Below, piece after piece: positions 1-8,745 of a DNA stretch of 64,000 nt. The notes under the pieces were generated by a model that had not been told where the DNA came from, did not search any database, and worked only from the letters and a program-made list of their open reading frames with translations. Positions within the stretch are counted from its first letter, which is position 1. Each line of letters starts with the position of its first letter. The DNA is from Maribacter hydrothermalis (GTDB taxonomy: Bacteria; Bacteroidota; Bacteroidia; Flavobacteriales; Flavobacteriaceae). The DNA lies in the NCBI RefSeq assembly GCF_001913155.1, contig NZ_CP018760.1, forward strand, positions 372,001 through 436,000, in the 5' to 3' direction. The position numbers and the translations under genes were made by a program.

Positions 1-197
1 TACGGGAGAAACCGGTGCCTTTTAGTATTCGTTGGGGTTAAACTAGAATTCGTTGAAAATTGCTACCATCCTTAAATGTTTAAGCTTTCAACAGATTTAT
101 ATACGGTTGCAATACTAATTACCATTGTATCTTAACAAAGTTGGGTTCAACCATTAATATAAAGGCTGAACCCAACTTTGTTGAGATTTTAAAAAAA
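1..197. other. Left-edge noncoding segment with possible gene tail
   Basis: The + strand from base 3 reads in frame as a short C-terminus (REKPVPFSIRWG, stop at about base 41). It could be the end of a gene that starts outside the window, but twelve codons are too few to identify it. The rest holds the hairpin listed separately and nothing else that I recognise. Confidence 0.3.
134..182. terminator. Hairpin downstream of the fucosidase gene
   Basis: CAAAGTTGGGTTCA (136-149) pairs perfectly with TGAACCCAACTTTG (167-180) around a 17-nt loop, and the pairing extends two bases on each side. It sits just past the stop of the minus-strand fucosidase gene and past the possible plus-strand gene tail, so it may end transcription in both directions. 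No strong U-tract follows on the minus strand. Confidence 0.5.
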
Positions 198-2465
198 CTA
201 ATTCTTATAAAAATCTAGTTCCGCTATGGCAGAAGAGGTATTCGAACCTGTAATTTCATCACTTTCTAATTTTAAATATCTAGTAGAAAAAGCGGTTTTA
301 AACTTATGTGTTCTAGGTGTTGGGTCATTAATTAAATTGCCAAACTCAAAACTTTCTATTTCCTTCCAACTTTTACCGTCAAGACTACTATAAATAGTTC
401 CTTTTTCAAACATTCCAGAATTAAAATCCGTTGGTGGTGTATATTTAAAAGCACTAATTTCAGTTTCTTCTCCTATATCTAGAGAAACAAAATGATTGCC
501 GTAACTATTCTCATCAGCTTGCCAAAACGTTCCTGTATTTTCATCCATTAGCATGTCAACAGTATGTTCTTTTAGTTCACTATCTACATTAAGAATTTTC
601 CAGTTTTCTTTAAGAATACCAAAAGTATAATCTGATACACTCCCCAATTCTTCATTTAAAATGGCTACCGCCTTTATGTTACCATCTGCAAACTGAAATG
701 GTTCTATATATTCTGCAGAATTTATATCGGGGACTTCACCTGTTGTTGTATAGACTATCTTTAATCCCTTATTTAGATTTTCACCTGGATTTTCGCCATT
801 TGGATTCCATTTAAAATCGGCCATTTTTGGAGCGATGTTTACCATGCCTTCCTTGGACCTCTTTATTTCTAAAACAGGGGGTCTTGTCTTATAATAGTGG
901 GCAGAAACATGTTGAATAACCGGTGTAGCTCTAAAATCTAGTATACGTAACCGTAATTTATTCGTTGTTACTTCGGGAAATCTAAGAATTCTTTTGTACC
1001 CAATATTTGTGCTTGTCAAAATCTCTGTCCATTGGTTATTTACCCATGCATCCAATGCATGACGGGACACACGTTCACCATGTCTTTTCACATCTTCTTG
1101 GATAACGAACCTATTGATCTTGATGTCCTTTGGAAGTTCAAATTCAAGCGTTAATTTATCATCATTTAAAACTAAAAAGGTATCCTCATCTTCATCTAAA
1201 ACGTTATTATATCCTTTGGCATTTTCTAATAAATTAGTACCATAGGTCTCTTCTATTCTTTGGCCCGTTTCTTTTAAAACTTGTACATCTTGTTCTGAGA
1301 ATTTTCCTTCTCTATTTGGGGGTATATTCAATAAGAAAATTGAATTACCGCCAACGGACCTTTCGTAGATATCAAAAACATCATCGGTATTTCTAACTTT
1401 TTGTTCGTTTTCATTTCTATAAAACCAACCCTCTCTAATAGATGTGTTTGTCTCTGCTGGCTGGTAATGTAGATATTTACCCTCCATAAGCCTATCTATA
1501 CTTCCAACATCTTCTGCGGTTATATCTGCAAATAAGTTCATTGTCCTTGGATCTTCATTATAGGGCACAACGTTCCACTCCGTATCTCTTGTTCCCCCAG
1601 CTTCATTGCCACACCAACGCGTACCTTCCTTTCCAAAAACTACCGCATTTGGAGCAAGCTCATTAATTAACTTCTTCCAATCTCTATAGTTATATTGTTG
1701 CCCTCCTTTTCTTTTTGGATGCGCACCATCAAACCAAACCTCATCTATTGGACCATATTCAGTTAACAGTTCAAATAATTGATTCAAAAAATATTCATTG
1801 TAGTCATCGACTTCAAATTCAAAAGTATTTTTATTTTCAAACGGTCTATCTTCAACTGGTCTTGGAATAGTTCGTAACGTATACTCGCTTAAATTTCCGT
1901 ATAAACCTTCCTTATTTTCTATTTGATACAAATCTGCAGGTGACAAATAAACACCTAGTTTTATTCCGTACTTTTTACATGATTGAGACAGTTCTCTTAA
2001 AATATCTCCTTCTCCGTTTTGAAAAGGCGAAGACATAACCCCATGTAGAGTATACCTACTTTGCCATAATACAAAACCATCGTGATGCTTTGCCGTAAAA
2101 ATTACTTTTTTCATCCCAGCATCTTTCATTGCCCTACACCACTGGTCGGTATCTAAATTTTCTAGATTAAAAACCTTAGGATCTTCCATGCCATTTCCCC
2201 ATTCCAATTCCGTAAACGTATTTGGTCCAAAATGAACAAATGCTATAAATTCATCTCTTAAAGCATTCATTTGATTTTTTGTAGGAATGACATGTGAAGC
2301 CTTTAGCAATACCGAATCTTTATTGTCGTCCTCATCTATTTCAATTGTACTATCAGTTTTATACAATATACTAGACTTCGTATTCTCGCCACATGAAAAA
2401 ACAAGCAAAAGAAGCATGAAAAATTTCAACATTGAGGCAATTGTATTCACTGGCGATTTATTCAT
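198..2465 (-). CDS. GH29 alpha-L-fucosidase lipoprotein
   Basis: Probable exo-alpha-L-fucosidase that releases fucose from algal or host glycans at the cell surface or in the periplasm. The N-terminus is a lipoprotein signal with lipobox LVFSC (acylated Cys25). The GH29 barrel follows: HFGPNTFTELEWG near residue 79, TAKHHDGF (124-131) and VWFDGAHP, where Asp246 is the expected nucleophile. After the barrel come beta-sandwich segments, including a C-terminal F5/8-type (discoidin-like) region at about 620-755 (for example SALDIGEE-like and RTHKFKTAFSTRYLKL-like stretches). The length (755 aa) fits GH29 enzymes with added C-terminal modules. No SusC/D pair lies in view, so it is not clearly part of a PUL here. 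The gene stands alone. Confidence 0.9.
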   Translation of the reverse strand: MNKSPVNTIASMLKFFMLLLLVFSCGENTKSSILYKTDSTIEIDEDDNKDSVLLKASHVIPTKNQMNALRDEFIAFVHFGPNTFTELEWGNGMEDPKVFNLENLDTDQWCRAMKDAGMKKVIFTAKHHDGFVLWQSRYTLHGVMSSPFQNGEGDILRELSQSCKKYGIKLGVYLSPADLYQIENKEGLYGNLSEYTLRTIPRPVEDRPFENKNTFEFEVDDYNEYFLNQLFELLTEYGPIDEVWFDGAHPKRKGGQQYNYRDWKKLINELAPNAVVFGKEGTRWCGNEAGGTRDTEWNVVPYNEDPRTMNLFADITAEDVGSIDRLMEGKYLHYQPAETNTSIREGWFYRNENEQKVRNTDDVFDIYERSVGGNSIFLLNIPPNREGKFSEQDVQVLKETGQRIEETYGTNLLENAKGYNNVLDEDEDTFLVLNDDKLTLEFELPKDIKINRFVIQEDVKRHGERVSRHALDAWVNNQWTEILTSTNIGYKRILRFPEVTTNKLRLRILDFRATPVIQHVSAHYYKTRPPVLEIKRSKEGMVNIAPKMADFKWNPNGENPGENLNKGLKIVYTTTGEVPDINSAEYIEPFQFADGNIKAVAILNEELGSVSDYTFGILKENWKILNVDSELKEHTVDMLMDENTGTFWQADENSYGNHFVSLDIGEETEISAFKYTPPTDFNSGMFEKGTIYSSLDGKSWKEIESFEFGNLINDPTPRTHKFKTAFSTRYLKLESDEITGSNTSSAIAELDFYKN

Positions 2466-2629
2466 AAAAATAGTTTTAGTAGTTAAGTAGCCTTTTAAAT
2501 TAACTTGAAAAATTTCAAAACAAAATTTTATTTGGAATAAAAAGTACGCTATGATTGCTAAAGGTGTTATTATTTTTACAATAAAAATTTAAAACTATTT
2601 TGAGTTATTAGACTTTTGTTATTCATATA

Positions 2630-2673
2630 CTGACTAATATCATGTGCTGCGCTTAGAATGATGTATACATTTA
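2630..2673 (+). promoter_or_regulatory. CRP/FNR-type operator and -7 box (site 1)
   Basis: CTGAC-TAAT-ATCAT at 2630-2643, then exactly 22 bp, then TACATTTA at 2666-2673, which fits the Bacteroidota -7 element TAnnTTTG in seven of eight positions. The centre of the operator is about 41 bp from the inferred start of transcription, the place of a class II CRP/FNR activator. It precedes the PPOX-fold gene. One of eight sites with the same geometry. Confidence 0.75.
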
Positions 2674-2697
2674 AGTAATTAATAAATGGCAATAGTC

Positions 2698-3159
2698 ATG
2701 AGAAAAAATTTGGATAAAACGGAATGTAAAGCATTATTGGCGCAAAACTACATTGGTAGACTGGCTTATGTTTCTGGTGGATACCCACATATTGTACCTA
2801 TAACCTATTTCTACGATTCGGATACGAATACCATAACCAGTTATTCATCCGAAGGTCACAAGATTCACGAAATGAGGAAAAATAAAGCTGTTTGCCTGTT
2901 CATCGATGAAATAGCCTCAATTACAAACTGGAAATCCGTTTTACTACAAGGTACTTTTGAAGAACTTTCAAGTATTGATGCAAAGCATATGCTACATGAA
3001 TTCTCCGTGGGCGTTAAAAAGGTAATTTCAGATAATTATGGGGAACACCCTAAATACATAAGTGAGTTTTCTGCAAAAATCGATGCCGAGGATACCCCTA
3101 TTATCTTTCGAATTCATATTAATGAAATTACGGGTAAAATAAGGCAAACCATTAAATAA
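2698..3159 (+). CDS. Pyridoxamine 5'-phosphate oxidase-fold flavin-binding protein
   Basis: Small split-barrel protein of the PPOX/FMN-binding family (153 aa from the chosen start). Family features are the opening LDKTECKALLAQNYIGRLAY, the strand PHIVPITYFY, GHKIHEMRKNKAVCLFID and the core WKSVLLQGTFEEL. Members bind FMN, F420 or haem, and the substrate cannot be told from sequence. An ATG at 2686 would add four residues. I prefer 2698 because the spacing from the operator (54 bp) then matches that of the other operator-driven genes (50-56 bp). The promoter at 2630-2673 puts it in the predicted CRP/FNR-type regulon. A strong hairpin follows the gene. Confidence 0.8.
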   Translation: MRKNLDKTECKALLAQNYIGRLAYVSGGYPHIVPITYFYDSDTNTITSYSSEGHKIHEMRKNKAVCLFIDEIASITNWKSVLLQGTFEELSSIDAKHMLHEFSVGVKKVISDNYGEHPKYISEFSAKIDAEDTPIIFRIHINEITGKIRQTIK

Positions 3160-3182
3160 TCATTTACTTATAACATCAAAAT

Positions 3183-3210
3183 AAATGCTCTCATTTTAGT
3201 GAGAGCATTT
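3183..3210. terminator. Bidirectional terminator
   Basis: AAATGCTCTCA (3183-3193) pairs perfectly with TGAGAGCATTT (3200-3210) around a 6-nt loop. It has T-rich sequence after it on the plus strand and A-rich sequence before it. It lies between convergent genes ending at 3159 and 3226 and can serve both. Confidence 0.8.
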
Positions 3211-3225
3211 TCTACATTAGTTACT

Positions 3226-3975
3226 TTAAAGTAGAAATCTGTTTTCAAAACTATTTTTTACTAATTCACGAGCTTTAGATAAAATTTCTTCTACTTTGGT
3301 AAGTGAAACTTCCCGAATATCAGCTATTTCTGTTAAAGTAAACCCTTGTTTCGTATAAAGTTGAAAAATAGTCCGCATTGGTAAATCCATTTTATTTAGC
3401 ACAAACTCCACATGGTTTGATATACGATCTTCTTTCAAAGAAGCATCTAATTTTTCAGCAAGTTCTTTTTCTTCTTCCGTAATAAAAACATGATCGAGTG
3501 TATAGTTTTGTTTATTTAGCGAGCTATCGTCCATTTCTTCTAACATGACGAAATCTCCATCGCCATCTCTACTATACTGCTCTTCCATAGCATCCCATTC
3601 TGGCTTAGAATAGGTATCTATATTATCAAAAAACACATGATCAAACTCCTCCTCGAGTAAACTATCCTCTAATAATTGATCTACCGTTTTAAAAAGAAAA
3701 GTATGTAACTCGTTTGCTCCATTTATCTCATCCATATGCTCATAAACCTCAATGAATAGTTGATCCGTAAAATCATTAGGGTTAAACATACCCTTATTTA
3801 ACTTTCCATTTGCTACGGCACTATTTAATCGCTTTGACACGTACTTGTAAATATTTGGTAAAACTTTCAACAACTCTGTATTAAATAGCTCCGGATTTTG
3901 CTCTTTTTTAAGGGAAACCAATCGAGTATATGTTGTTTTCATTAGTATTCGTATATCCTTTATTACTGCTTCCAT
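3226..3975 (-). CDS. Sigma-70-family-like protein with an acidic linker
   Basis: The C-terminal 55 residues are a sigma region 4-type helix-turn-helix: LPMRTIFQLYTKQGFTLTEI, then ADIREVSLTKVEEILSKARE. The N-terminal half has a weak region 2-like stretch (IYKYVSKRLNSAV, then NDFTDQLFIEVYEHMDEI). Between them is a very acidic linker (about 110-170, with DSLLEEEF, DGDGDFVMLEEMDD). At 249 aa it is longer than a typical ECF factor. It could be a diverged sigma factor or a regulator built on the same fold. The shared operator at 4036-4049 has a -7-like box on this side (CACTTTTA, 4006-4013), so it is likely co-regulated with the divergent ATPase gene. Confidence 0.65.
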   Translation of the reverse strand: MEAVIKDIRILMKTTYTRLVSLKKEQNPELFNTELLKVLPNIYKYVSKRLNSAVANGKLNKGMFNPNDFTDQLFIEVYEHMDEINGANELHTFLFKTVDQLLEDSLLEEEFDHVFFDNIDTYSKPEWDAMEEQYSRDGDGDFVMLEEMDDSSLNKQNYTLDHVFITEEEKELAEKLDASLKEDRISNHVEFVLNKMDLPMRTIFQLYTKQGFTLTEIADIREVSLTKVEEILSKARELVKNSFENRFLL

Positions 3976-4005
3976 AATATTAAAATTAAAGGTTTCTTAT
4001 ACCAA

Positions 4006-4079
4006 TAAAAGTGCACACTAATAGTCTCAATTAAAATGATATATGTCAGTGAGTTACCTAAATATTTCTTATACATTAG
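4006..4079. promoter_or_regulatory. Divergent CRP/FNR-type operator with -7 boxes on both sides (site 2)
   Basis: ATGAT-ATAT-GTCAG at 4036-4049. On the plus side a 22-bp gap leads to TACATTAG (4072-4079), driving the ATPase gene. On the minus side a 22-bp gap leads to CACTTTTA (4013 down to 4006), driving the sigma-like gene. Each box differs from TAnnTTTR by one or two positions. One regulator dimer could therefore activate either direction. Confidence 0.65.
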
Positions 4080-4098
4080 TACTACAAATTTATTAACC

Positions 4099-4112
4099 TT
4101 ATCATATGATAA
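4099..4112. promoter_or_regulatory. Leader palindrome
   Basis: TTATCATATGATAA is a perfect 14-bp palindrome just downstream of the predicted start of transcription of the ATPase gene and 14 bp before its start codon. Its half-sites resemble those of the nearby operator but face outward. It may be a repressor site or chance in AT-rich DNA. Confidence 0.3.
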
Positions 4113-4126
4113 TTCGATAAAAGTGT

Positions 4127-6640
4127 ATGATCAATGCCGCTGATTTTGGAATTGAAGGACTTACTGAGGAGCAGGTTACTGCCTCTCGAGCAGCACATGG
4201 GACAAACACTTTTAATTATAAAAAGGAAAATAGTTTTTTAGATGCCCTAAAAAGCATCGCTAAGGAGCCCATGGTTATATTACTACTTATAGCTTCATCT
4301 ATCTATTTTATAACTGGTAATTGGGGTGACGGTATTTTCTTAGCTTCTGCCATTGTTCTTGTGGGCTCCATTTCATTATACCAAGATTCTAGAAGTAGAA
4401 AAGCTTTAGAGAATCTCGAAAATCTTACCCACCCTAAAAGTAAGGTCATACGCAACGGTGTAGTTGTTGAAATTGATAGTCAAGAAATTGTTGTTGGTGA
4501 TTATCTAATGGTTGAAGAAGGCACTACCATTTCTGCGGATGGTGTTATAGTTCACTCAAATGATTTTTCTGTAAATGAATCTATTTTAACTGGCGAGTCG
4601 CTTTCTGTTTATAAGGATGCCAAAAGCACTGATAATTTAATATTCACAGGAACTACCGTTGCCAGTGGATTGGCAATTGCCCAAATTACTGCTATTGGAA
4701 ACCTGACCAAACTCGGAAAAATAGGAAAAAGCCTTGAAGATATTACCGAAGAAAAAACGCCTTTAGAATTAAAGATTTTCAACTTCGTAAAATTAATGTC
4801 TATTTGGGGAGGCATTATTTTTCTTTTGGTTTGGTGTTTAAACTATATGCGCTCTGGTCTTATACTCGATAGTTTATTAAAAGCACTTACCTTGGCCATG
4901 AGTATTCTTCCAGAAGAAATACCCGTAGCATTTACCACATTTATGGCTTTGGGTGCATGGCGATTAATGAAAATGGGAATTGTGGTGAAACAAATGAAAA
5001 CTGTTGAAACCCTAGGTAGTGCCACTGTTATTTGTACTGATAAAACTGGTACTATTACCCAGAATAAAATGGCATTAGCCAAACTATTTACACTAGAGAC
5101 CGGTAAAATTGTAAACACTAAAGATATATTAGGAAGCAACGAGAAAGACCTCATTACTACCTCTATGTGGGCAAGTGAACCCATACCTTTTGATCCAATG
5201 GAAATTGACATCCATAATTGGTACCGTAAGTTGACTGATATAGATGAGCGCACTTATTTTAAAATGGTTCATGAATATCCACTAGGTGGTAAACCGCCAA
5301 TGATGACACATGTATTTCAGAATAAACAAGGTAACCAAATCATTGCTGCAAAAGGTGCCCCTGAAGCTATTATAGCGGTATCGAATCTTACTTCTTCTGA
5401 AATTGAAATCATTCAAAACACACTTACCGAATTAGGTAAAGATGGGTATAGAATGCTAGCGGTTGGCAACGCGATATTTATAGGAGAAAATTACCCTAGT
5501 GAGCAGCAAGATTTTAAATTTGATTTTAAAGGTATTATTGCTTTTTACGACCCTCCAAAAGAAAACATTCCACAAGTTCTTAAAGACTTTGAAAGTGCCG
5601 GTATACAAGTAAAATTGGTTACCGGTGATAATGCAAATACGGCAATGGCAATTGCCAAACAAATTAATTTTAAAGGGTACGAAAAATGTATTTCTGGTGA
5701 TGAGCTTATGCTACTTACAGATGCCGAATTACAAGAGAAAGTAAAACACATTAACGTATTTTCTAGAATGTTCCCAGATGCAAAACTGAGAATTGTAAAT
5801 GCGTTAAAGAAAAATAACGAAGTGGTAGCAATGACGGGTGACGGAGTAAATGATGGTCCGGCTTTAAAGGCATCGCATATTGGAATCGCAATGGGCAAAA
5901 AAGGGACTGAAATTGCCAAACAAGCCGCTTCTCTTATCTTGGTAGATGATGACCTATCTAAAATGGTAGATGCCGTTGCCATGGGCAGAAAAATATATAC
6001 CAATTTAAAAAAGGCTATTCAGTATATCATTTCTATACATATACCTATCATCCTCACCGTATTTATTCCATTGGCATTACGGTGGATTTATCCGAATATA
6101 TTCTCGCCTTCACACGTTATTATTTTAGAATTGATTATGGGACCAACGTGCTCTATTATTTTTGAAAACGAGCCTATGGAAAAAAACTTGATGATTAAAA
6201 ACCCTAGACCTTTTTCAACTACTTTTTTTAATTACAAAGAACTCACTACAAGTGTTATACAAGGCTTAGCTATAACTGTTGGCGCATTGGTAGCTTATCA
6301 ATATTCAGTATCTGTAGATTTCTCTGAAAATAGTACACGTACCATGGTATTTATGGTACTCATTGTAGCCAATATCTTTTTGACTTTAGTAAATCGTTCT
6401 TTTTATTACTCCATATTCACCACATTGAAATATAAGAATAATCTGGTTCCGTTAATCATAGGACTTACCATTATACTTTCATTAGTATTATTGTATGTAC
6501 CCGTACTAACCCGCTTCTTTGAGTTTGAAGCTTTATCAATAACTCAATTAGGAACAACAATACTAATAGGTGCTTTTTCTGTACTTTGGTATGAAGTTGT
6601 AAAAGGAATAAAGCGTACTAAGAAAAAGATGAAATTATAG
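4127..6640 (+). CDS. P2-type cation-transporting ATPase (Ca2+-ATPase-like)
   Basis: Inner-membrane P-type ATPase of 837 aa, probably exporting Ca2+ or a similar cation. Landmarks in order: N-terminal cation-ATPase domain (GLTEEQVTASRAAHGTNTF), first membrane pair at about 48-85, actuator TGES at 155-158, M4 with PEEIP (262-266) as in calcium pumps, phosphorylation site DKTGT with Asp305, nucleotide-domain KGAPE, hinge TGDGVNDGPALK, and six C-terminal membrane segments. Family knowledge favours Ca2+ because of PEEIP, but the metal is inferred. The 3' end overlaps that of upp by 6 bp in convergent orientation. Transcription is predicted from the operator at 4036-4079. Confidence 0.9.
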   Translation: MINAADFGIEGLTEEQVTASRAAHGTNTFNYKKENSFLDALKSIAKEPMVILLLIASSIYFITGNWGDGIFLASAIVLVGSISLYQDSRSRKALENLENLTHPKSKVIRNGVVVEIDSQEIVVGDYLMVEEGTTISADGVIVHSNDFSVNESILTGESLSVYKDAKSTDNLIFTGTTVASGLAIAQITAIGNLTKLGKIGKSLEDITEEKTPLELKIFNFVKLMSIWGGIIFLLVWCLNYMRSGLILDSLLKALTLAMSILPEEIPVAFTTFMALGAWRLMKMGIVVKQMKTVETLGSATVICTDKTGTITQNKMALAKLFTLETGKIVNTKDILGSNEKDLITTSMWASEPIPFDPMEIDIHNWYRKLTDIDERTYFKMVHEYPLGGKPPMMTHVFQNKQGNQIIAAKGAPEAIIAVSNLTSSEIEIIQNTLTELGKDGYRMLAVGNAIFIGENYPSEQQDFKFDFKGIIAFYDPPKENIPQVLKDFESAGIQVKLVTGDNANTAMAIAKQINFKGYEKCISGDELMLLTDAELQEKVKHINVFSRMFPDAKLRIVNALKKNNEVVAMTGDGVNDGPALKASHIGIAMGKKGTEIAKQAASLILVDDDLSKMVDAVAMGRKIYTNLKKAIQYIISIHIPIILTVFIPLALRWIYPNIFSPSHVIILELIMGPTCSIIFENEPMEKNLMIKNPRPFSTTFFNYKELTTSVIQGLAITVGALVAYQYSVSVDFSENSTRTMVFMVLIVANIFLTLVNRSFYYSIFTTLKYKNNLVPLIIGLTIILSLVLLYVPVLTRFFEFEALSITQLGTTILIGAFSVLWYEVVKGIKRTKKKMKL

Positions 6641-7288
6641 CTTTTCACCAAAAGCTAAATCCCCGGCATCTCCAATACCAGGGATAATATAGCCTCGTGC
6701 ATTCAAATCTGGGTCAATAGCTGCGATCCATAAATGTGTGTTTTTTGGAAAGGTATCTTTAATATAATCTATACCCGCTTTAGCCCCTATAACCGAGACA
6801 ATATGAATTTGTTCAGGAGTTCCGTGATCTTTTAATCCTTTTAAAACATTTTCTAAAGTTTTGCCCGTTGCCAACATAGGATCTGCTAATACTAATATTT
6901 TACCATCTAGAGATGGGGCCGCAAAATAGTCGACAACAACTTCAAAATTATCTTCATTGTCTTCGTGTTTTCTAAAAGCAGATATGAATCCGTTTTCGGC
7001 AGTATCAAAATAATTCAGCAATCCTTGATGCAATGGTAAACCTGCTCTTAAGATAGAGCATATAACTACTTGATCCTGCATTAAATACATAGATTTATTA
7101 CCAAGCGGAGTTTCTATATTTTTAGAAACGTATGCTAATTCTTTACTGAACTCATAACCTAGCACCTCTCCTATACGTTCAATATTTCTACGAAAACGCA
7201 TCGAATCTTTTTGAACCCGAGAATCTCGTATTTCTGAAATAAACTGATTGAGAATTGAATTTTGGTCGCCTAAATTATGAACGGTCAT
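6635..7288 (-). CDS. upp: Uracil phosphoribosyltransferase
   Basis: Cytosolic pyrimidine-salvage enzyme that joins uracil and PRPP to give UMP. It has the PRPP-binding signature LVLADPMLATGKT at about 133-145, the uracil/flexible-loop region with RAGLPLHQGLL, and the C-terminal GDAGDLAFG that closes the uracil site. The length of 217 aa is normal. The ATG start is the only sensible one. It is separated from the upstream SDR gene by a strong hairpin, so it probably has its own promoter. Nothing unusual apart from the 6-bp tail overlap with the ATPase gene. Confidence 0.95.
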   Translation of the reverse strand: MTVHNLGDQNSILNQFISEIRDSRVQKDSMRFRRNIERIGEVLGYEFSKELAYVSKNIETPLGNKSMYLMQDQVVICSILRAGLPLHQGLLNYFDTAENGFISAFRKHEDNEDNFEVVVDYFAAPSLDGKILVLADPMLATGKTLENVLKGLKDHGTPEQIHIVSVIGAKAGIDYIKDTFPKNTHLWIAAIDPDLNARGYIIPGIGDAGDLAFGEKL

Positions 7289-7331
7289 AAATGCTAATTT
7301 TTATTCTAAGGTACTGTTTTCAAAAATAAAT

Positions 7332-7367
7332 CTTGATAGTATAAATGACATCATTTATACTATCAAG
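7332..7367 (-). terminator. Terminator of the SDR gene
   Basis: A 17-bp perfect inverted repeat, CTTGATAGTATAAATGA (7332-7348) and its complement (7351-7367), with only two loop bases. It lies between two minus-strand genes, after the SDR stop, and is followed on that strand by a T-rich run. Confidence 0.8.
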
Positions 7368-7397
7368 TTATACAAAAGTTAATGTTTAATATATGAA

Positions 7398-8159
7398 CTA
7401 CGCATTTAGCATACCGCCATCGATAAGGTGTGTGCAGCCAGTAATATATTTACTTTCATCAGATGCTAAGAACAAGGCAAGTTCACCTATTTCTTTTGAG
7501 GTAGCATAACGATCAAACGGAACAGTAGCCGTAAATCCATCTTTAACCGTATTTGGGCTATCTGGAGACATATCGCTTTCTATTCTGCGCATCATTTCAT
7601 TATCTACAGGACCAGGATGAATGGTGTTTACTCTAATTTTACGTGTCGCATTCTCTATTGCAGCAACGCGCATTACACCGACCACAGCATGTTTGGTTGC
7701 AACATAAGCACCTAAACCTGTAAATCCTTTTAAGCCGGCAACTGATGAAGTAATAATGACGCTTCCACCCTCTTCCATTTTAGGAATCACATATTGGCAA
7801 CCCAACCAAACCCCTTTTAAGTTTACCGAAATTACCTTGTCGAAAACATCTTCTGGATATTCTGCAATTGGGCTAGCAGTGCCTTCTATACCAGCATTGG
7901 CAAAGAAAATATCAATCTTACCAAAAATTTCCAAAGCATGGCTTAAAAACTTAATAGTATCCTTTTTTTTAGAAACATCGGCTTGAAAAAATGACACGTT
8001 CTTATCATTAAATTTGGTCCGTAATTCATTAATTGCAGTTAGATTATTATCTACTAAAACCACTTTAGCTCCTTGTTCTAAAAAAAGGTGGGCGGTAGCC
8101 AATCCTATTCCACCTGTACCACCTGTTATAACCGCCACTTTATCTTGAAGTCTATGCAT
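7398..8159 (-). CDS. SDR-family NAD(P)-dependent oxidoreductase
   Basis: Classical short-chain dehydrogenase/reductase of 253 aa. The Rossmann signature TGGTGGIG is at 12-19, an Asp after beta-2 (VLVDNN) suggests NAD(H) preference, NAG is at about 88-90, and the catalytic Ser-Tyr-Lys set lies in ITSSVAG and YVATK (about 138-157). The C-terminus ITGCTHLIDGGML is typical. Substrate unknown. It sits in the stress cluster, but I found no CRP/FNR-type site in the 90 bp upstream. Confidence 0.9.
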   Translation of the reverse strand: MHRLQDKVAVITGGTGGIGLATAHLFLEQGAKVVLVDNNLTAINELRTKFNDKNVSFFQADVSKKKDTIKFLSHALEIFGKIDIFFANAGIEGTASPIAEYPEDVFDKVISVNLKGVWLGCQYVIPKMEEGGSVIITSSVAGLKGFTGLGAYVATKHAVVGVMRVAAIENATRKIRVNTIHPGPVDNEMMRRIESDMSPDSPNTVKDGFTATVPFDRYATSKEIGELALFLASDESKYITGCTHLIDGGMLNA

Positions 8160-8249
8160 AATTTTAAGTTTTTAAATTATTTACTTTTTACCCAGCTATA
8201 ACACTCATTATCAAAATATTATAATCATTACATCAAATAATTAAGACGT

Positions 8250-8657
8250 CTACTCATCTTTAAAAAGTAATTCTATTTTTGAAAGCAGAATCAATTCGGA
8301 CTTATTCTTGCCGGCATATGAATTGGCCATAGCATGTGCAGTATCTAAAACCAAGTTTTTTATTGCCGAGCCAAATAATTTCAAGTGCTCCTTATAGAAT
8401 TCCTGAAATTGTTTAAAACTTTCATCCGCATCTTTTTCATATTCCAAACACCAATCGAACGTAGCTTCGATTCTAAATGCGGCATCTGAACCGTATTCAT
8501 CTTCAATAGCATCAATGTCTAACCAAAATGTACGTATATAAGATTTTAATTTGTCTATTTCCTTTGTATGTACATTACCATCCGTACTTGCCATGGCATA
8601 AAATAATTTTCCTAAATTTTCGTATAGTTCAATTCCGAATTTTTGTGAGTTTAACAT
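8250..8657 (-). CDS. TerB-like helical protein
   Basis: An all-helical 135-aa cytosolic protein. FYAMASTDGNVHTKEIDKLK near residue 18 is the acidic first-helix motif of TerB-like (tellurite resistance B) domains, where DG...E residues bind divalent metal. The second half (FKQFQEFYKEHLKLFG) fits the second helical repeat. Function unknown; TerB-type proteins are tied to stress responses. The operator at 8713-8726 has a -7-like box (TAATTTCT) at the fixed 22-bp distance on this side, so this gene, rather than the divergent kinase gene, is its likely target. Confidence 0.6.
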   Translation of the reverse strand: MLNSQKFGIELYENLGKLFYAMASTDGNVHTKEIDKLKSYIRTFWLDIDAIEDEYGSDAAFRIEATFDWCLEYEKDADESFKQFQEFYKEHLKLFGSAIKNLVLDTAHAMANSYAGKNKSELILLSKIELLFKDE

Positions 8658-8682
8658 GTTTTAAATTTTACAATTAATATCG

Positions 8683-8726
8683 AGAAATTATCGATTTTAT
8701 AGCTAAATTTCTATGATAATAATCAG
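8683..8726 (-). promoter_or_regulatory. CRP/FNR-type operator and -7 box (site 3)
   Basis: ATGAT-AATA-ATCAG at 8713-8726. On the minus strand a 22-bp gap leads to TAATTTCT (8690 down to 8683), a weaker -7 match (TA and TT positions kept). In the plus direction the same spacing would fall inside the kinase gene, so the TerB-like gene is the target. Bound regulator could still repress the kinase promoter, because the site lies 19 bp before that start codon. Confidence 0.6.
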
Positions 8727-8745
8727 TTAAGGATTATATTTAAAA

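Noticed and set aside
4099..4112. TTATCATATGATAA as another member of the operator family
   Set aside because: The half-sites point the other way (ATCA before TGAT), so it does not fit the matrix; listed only as a leader palindrome.
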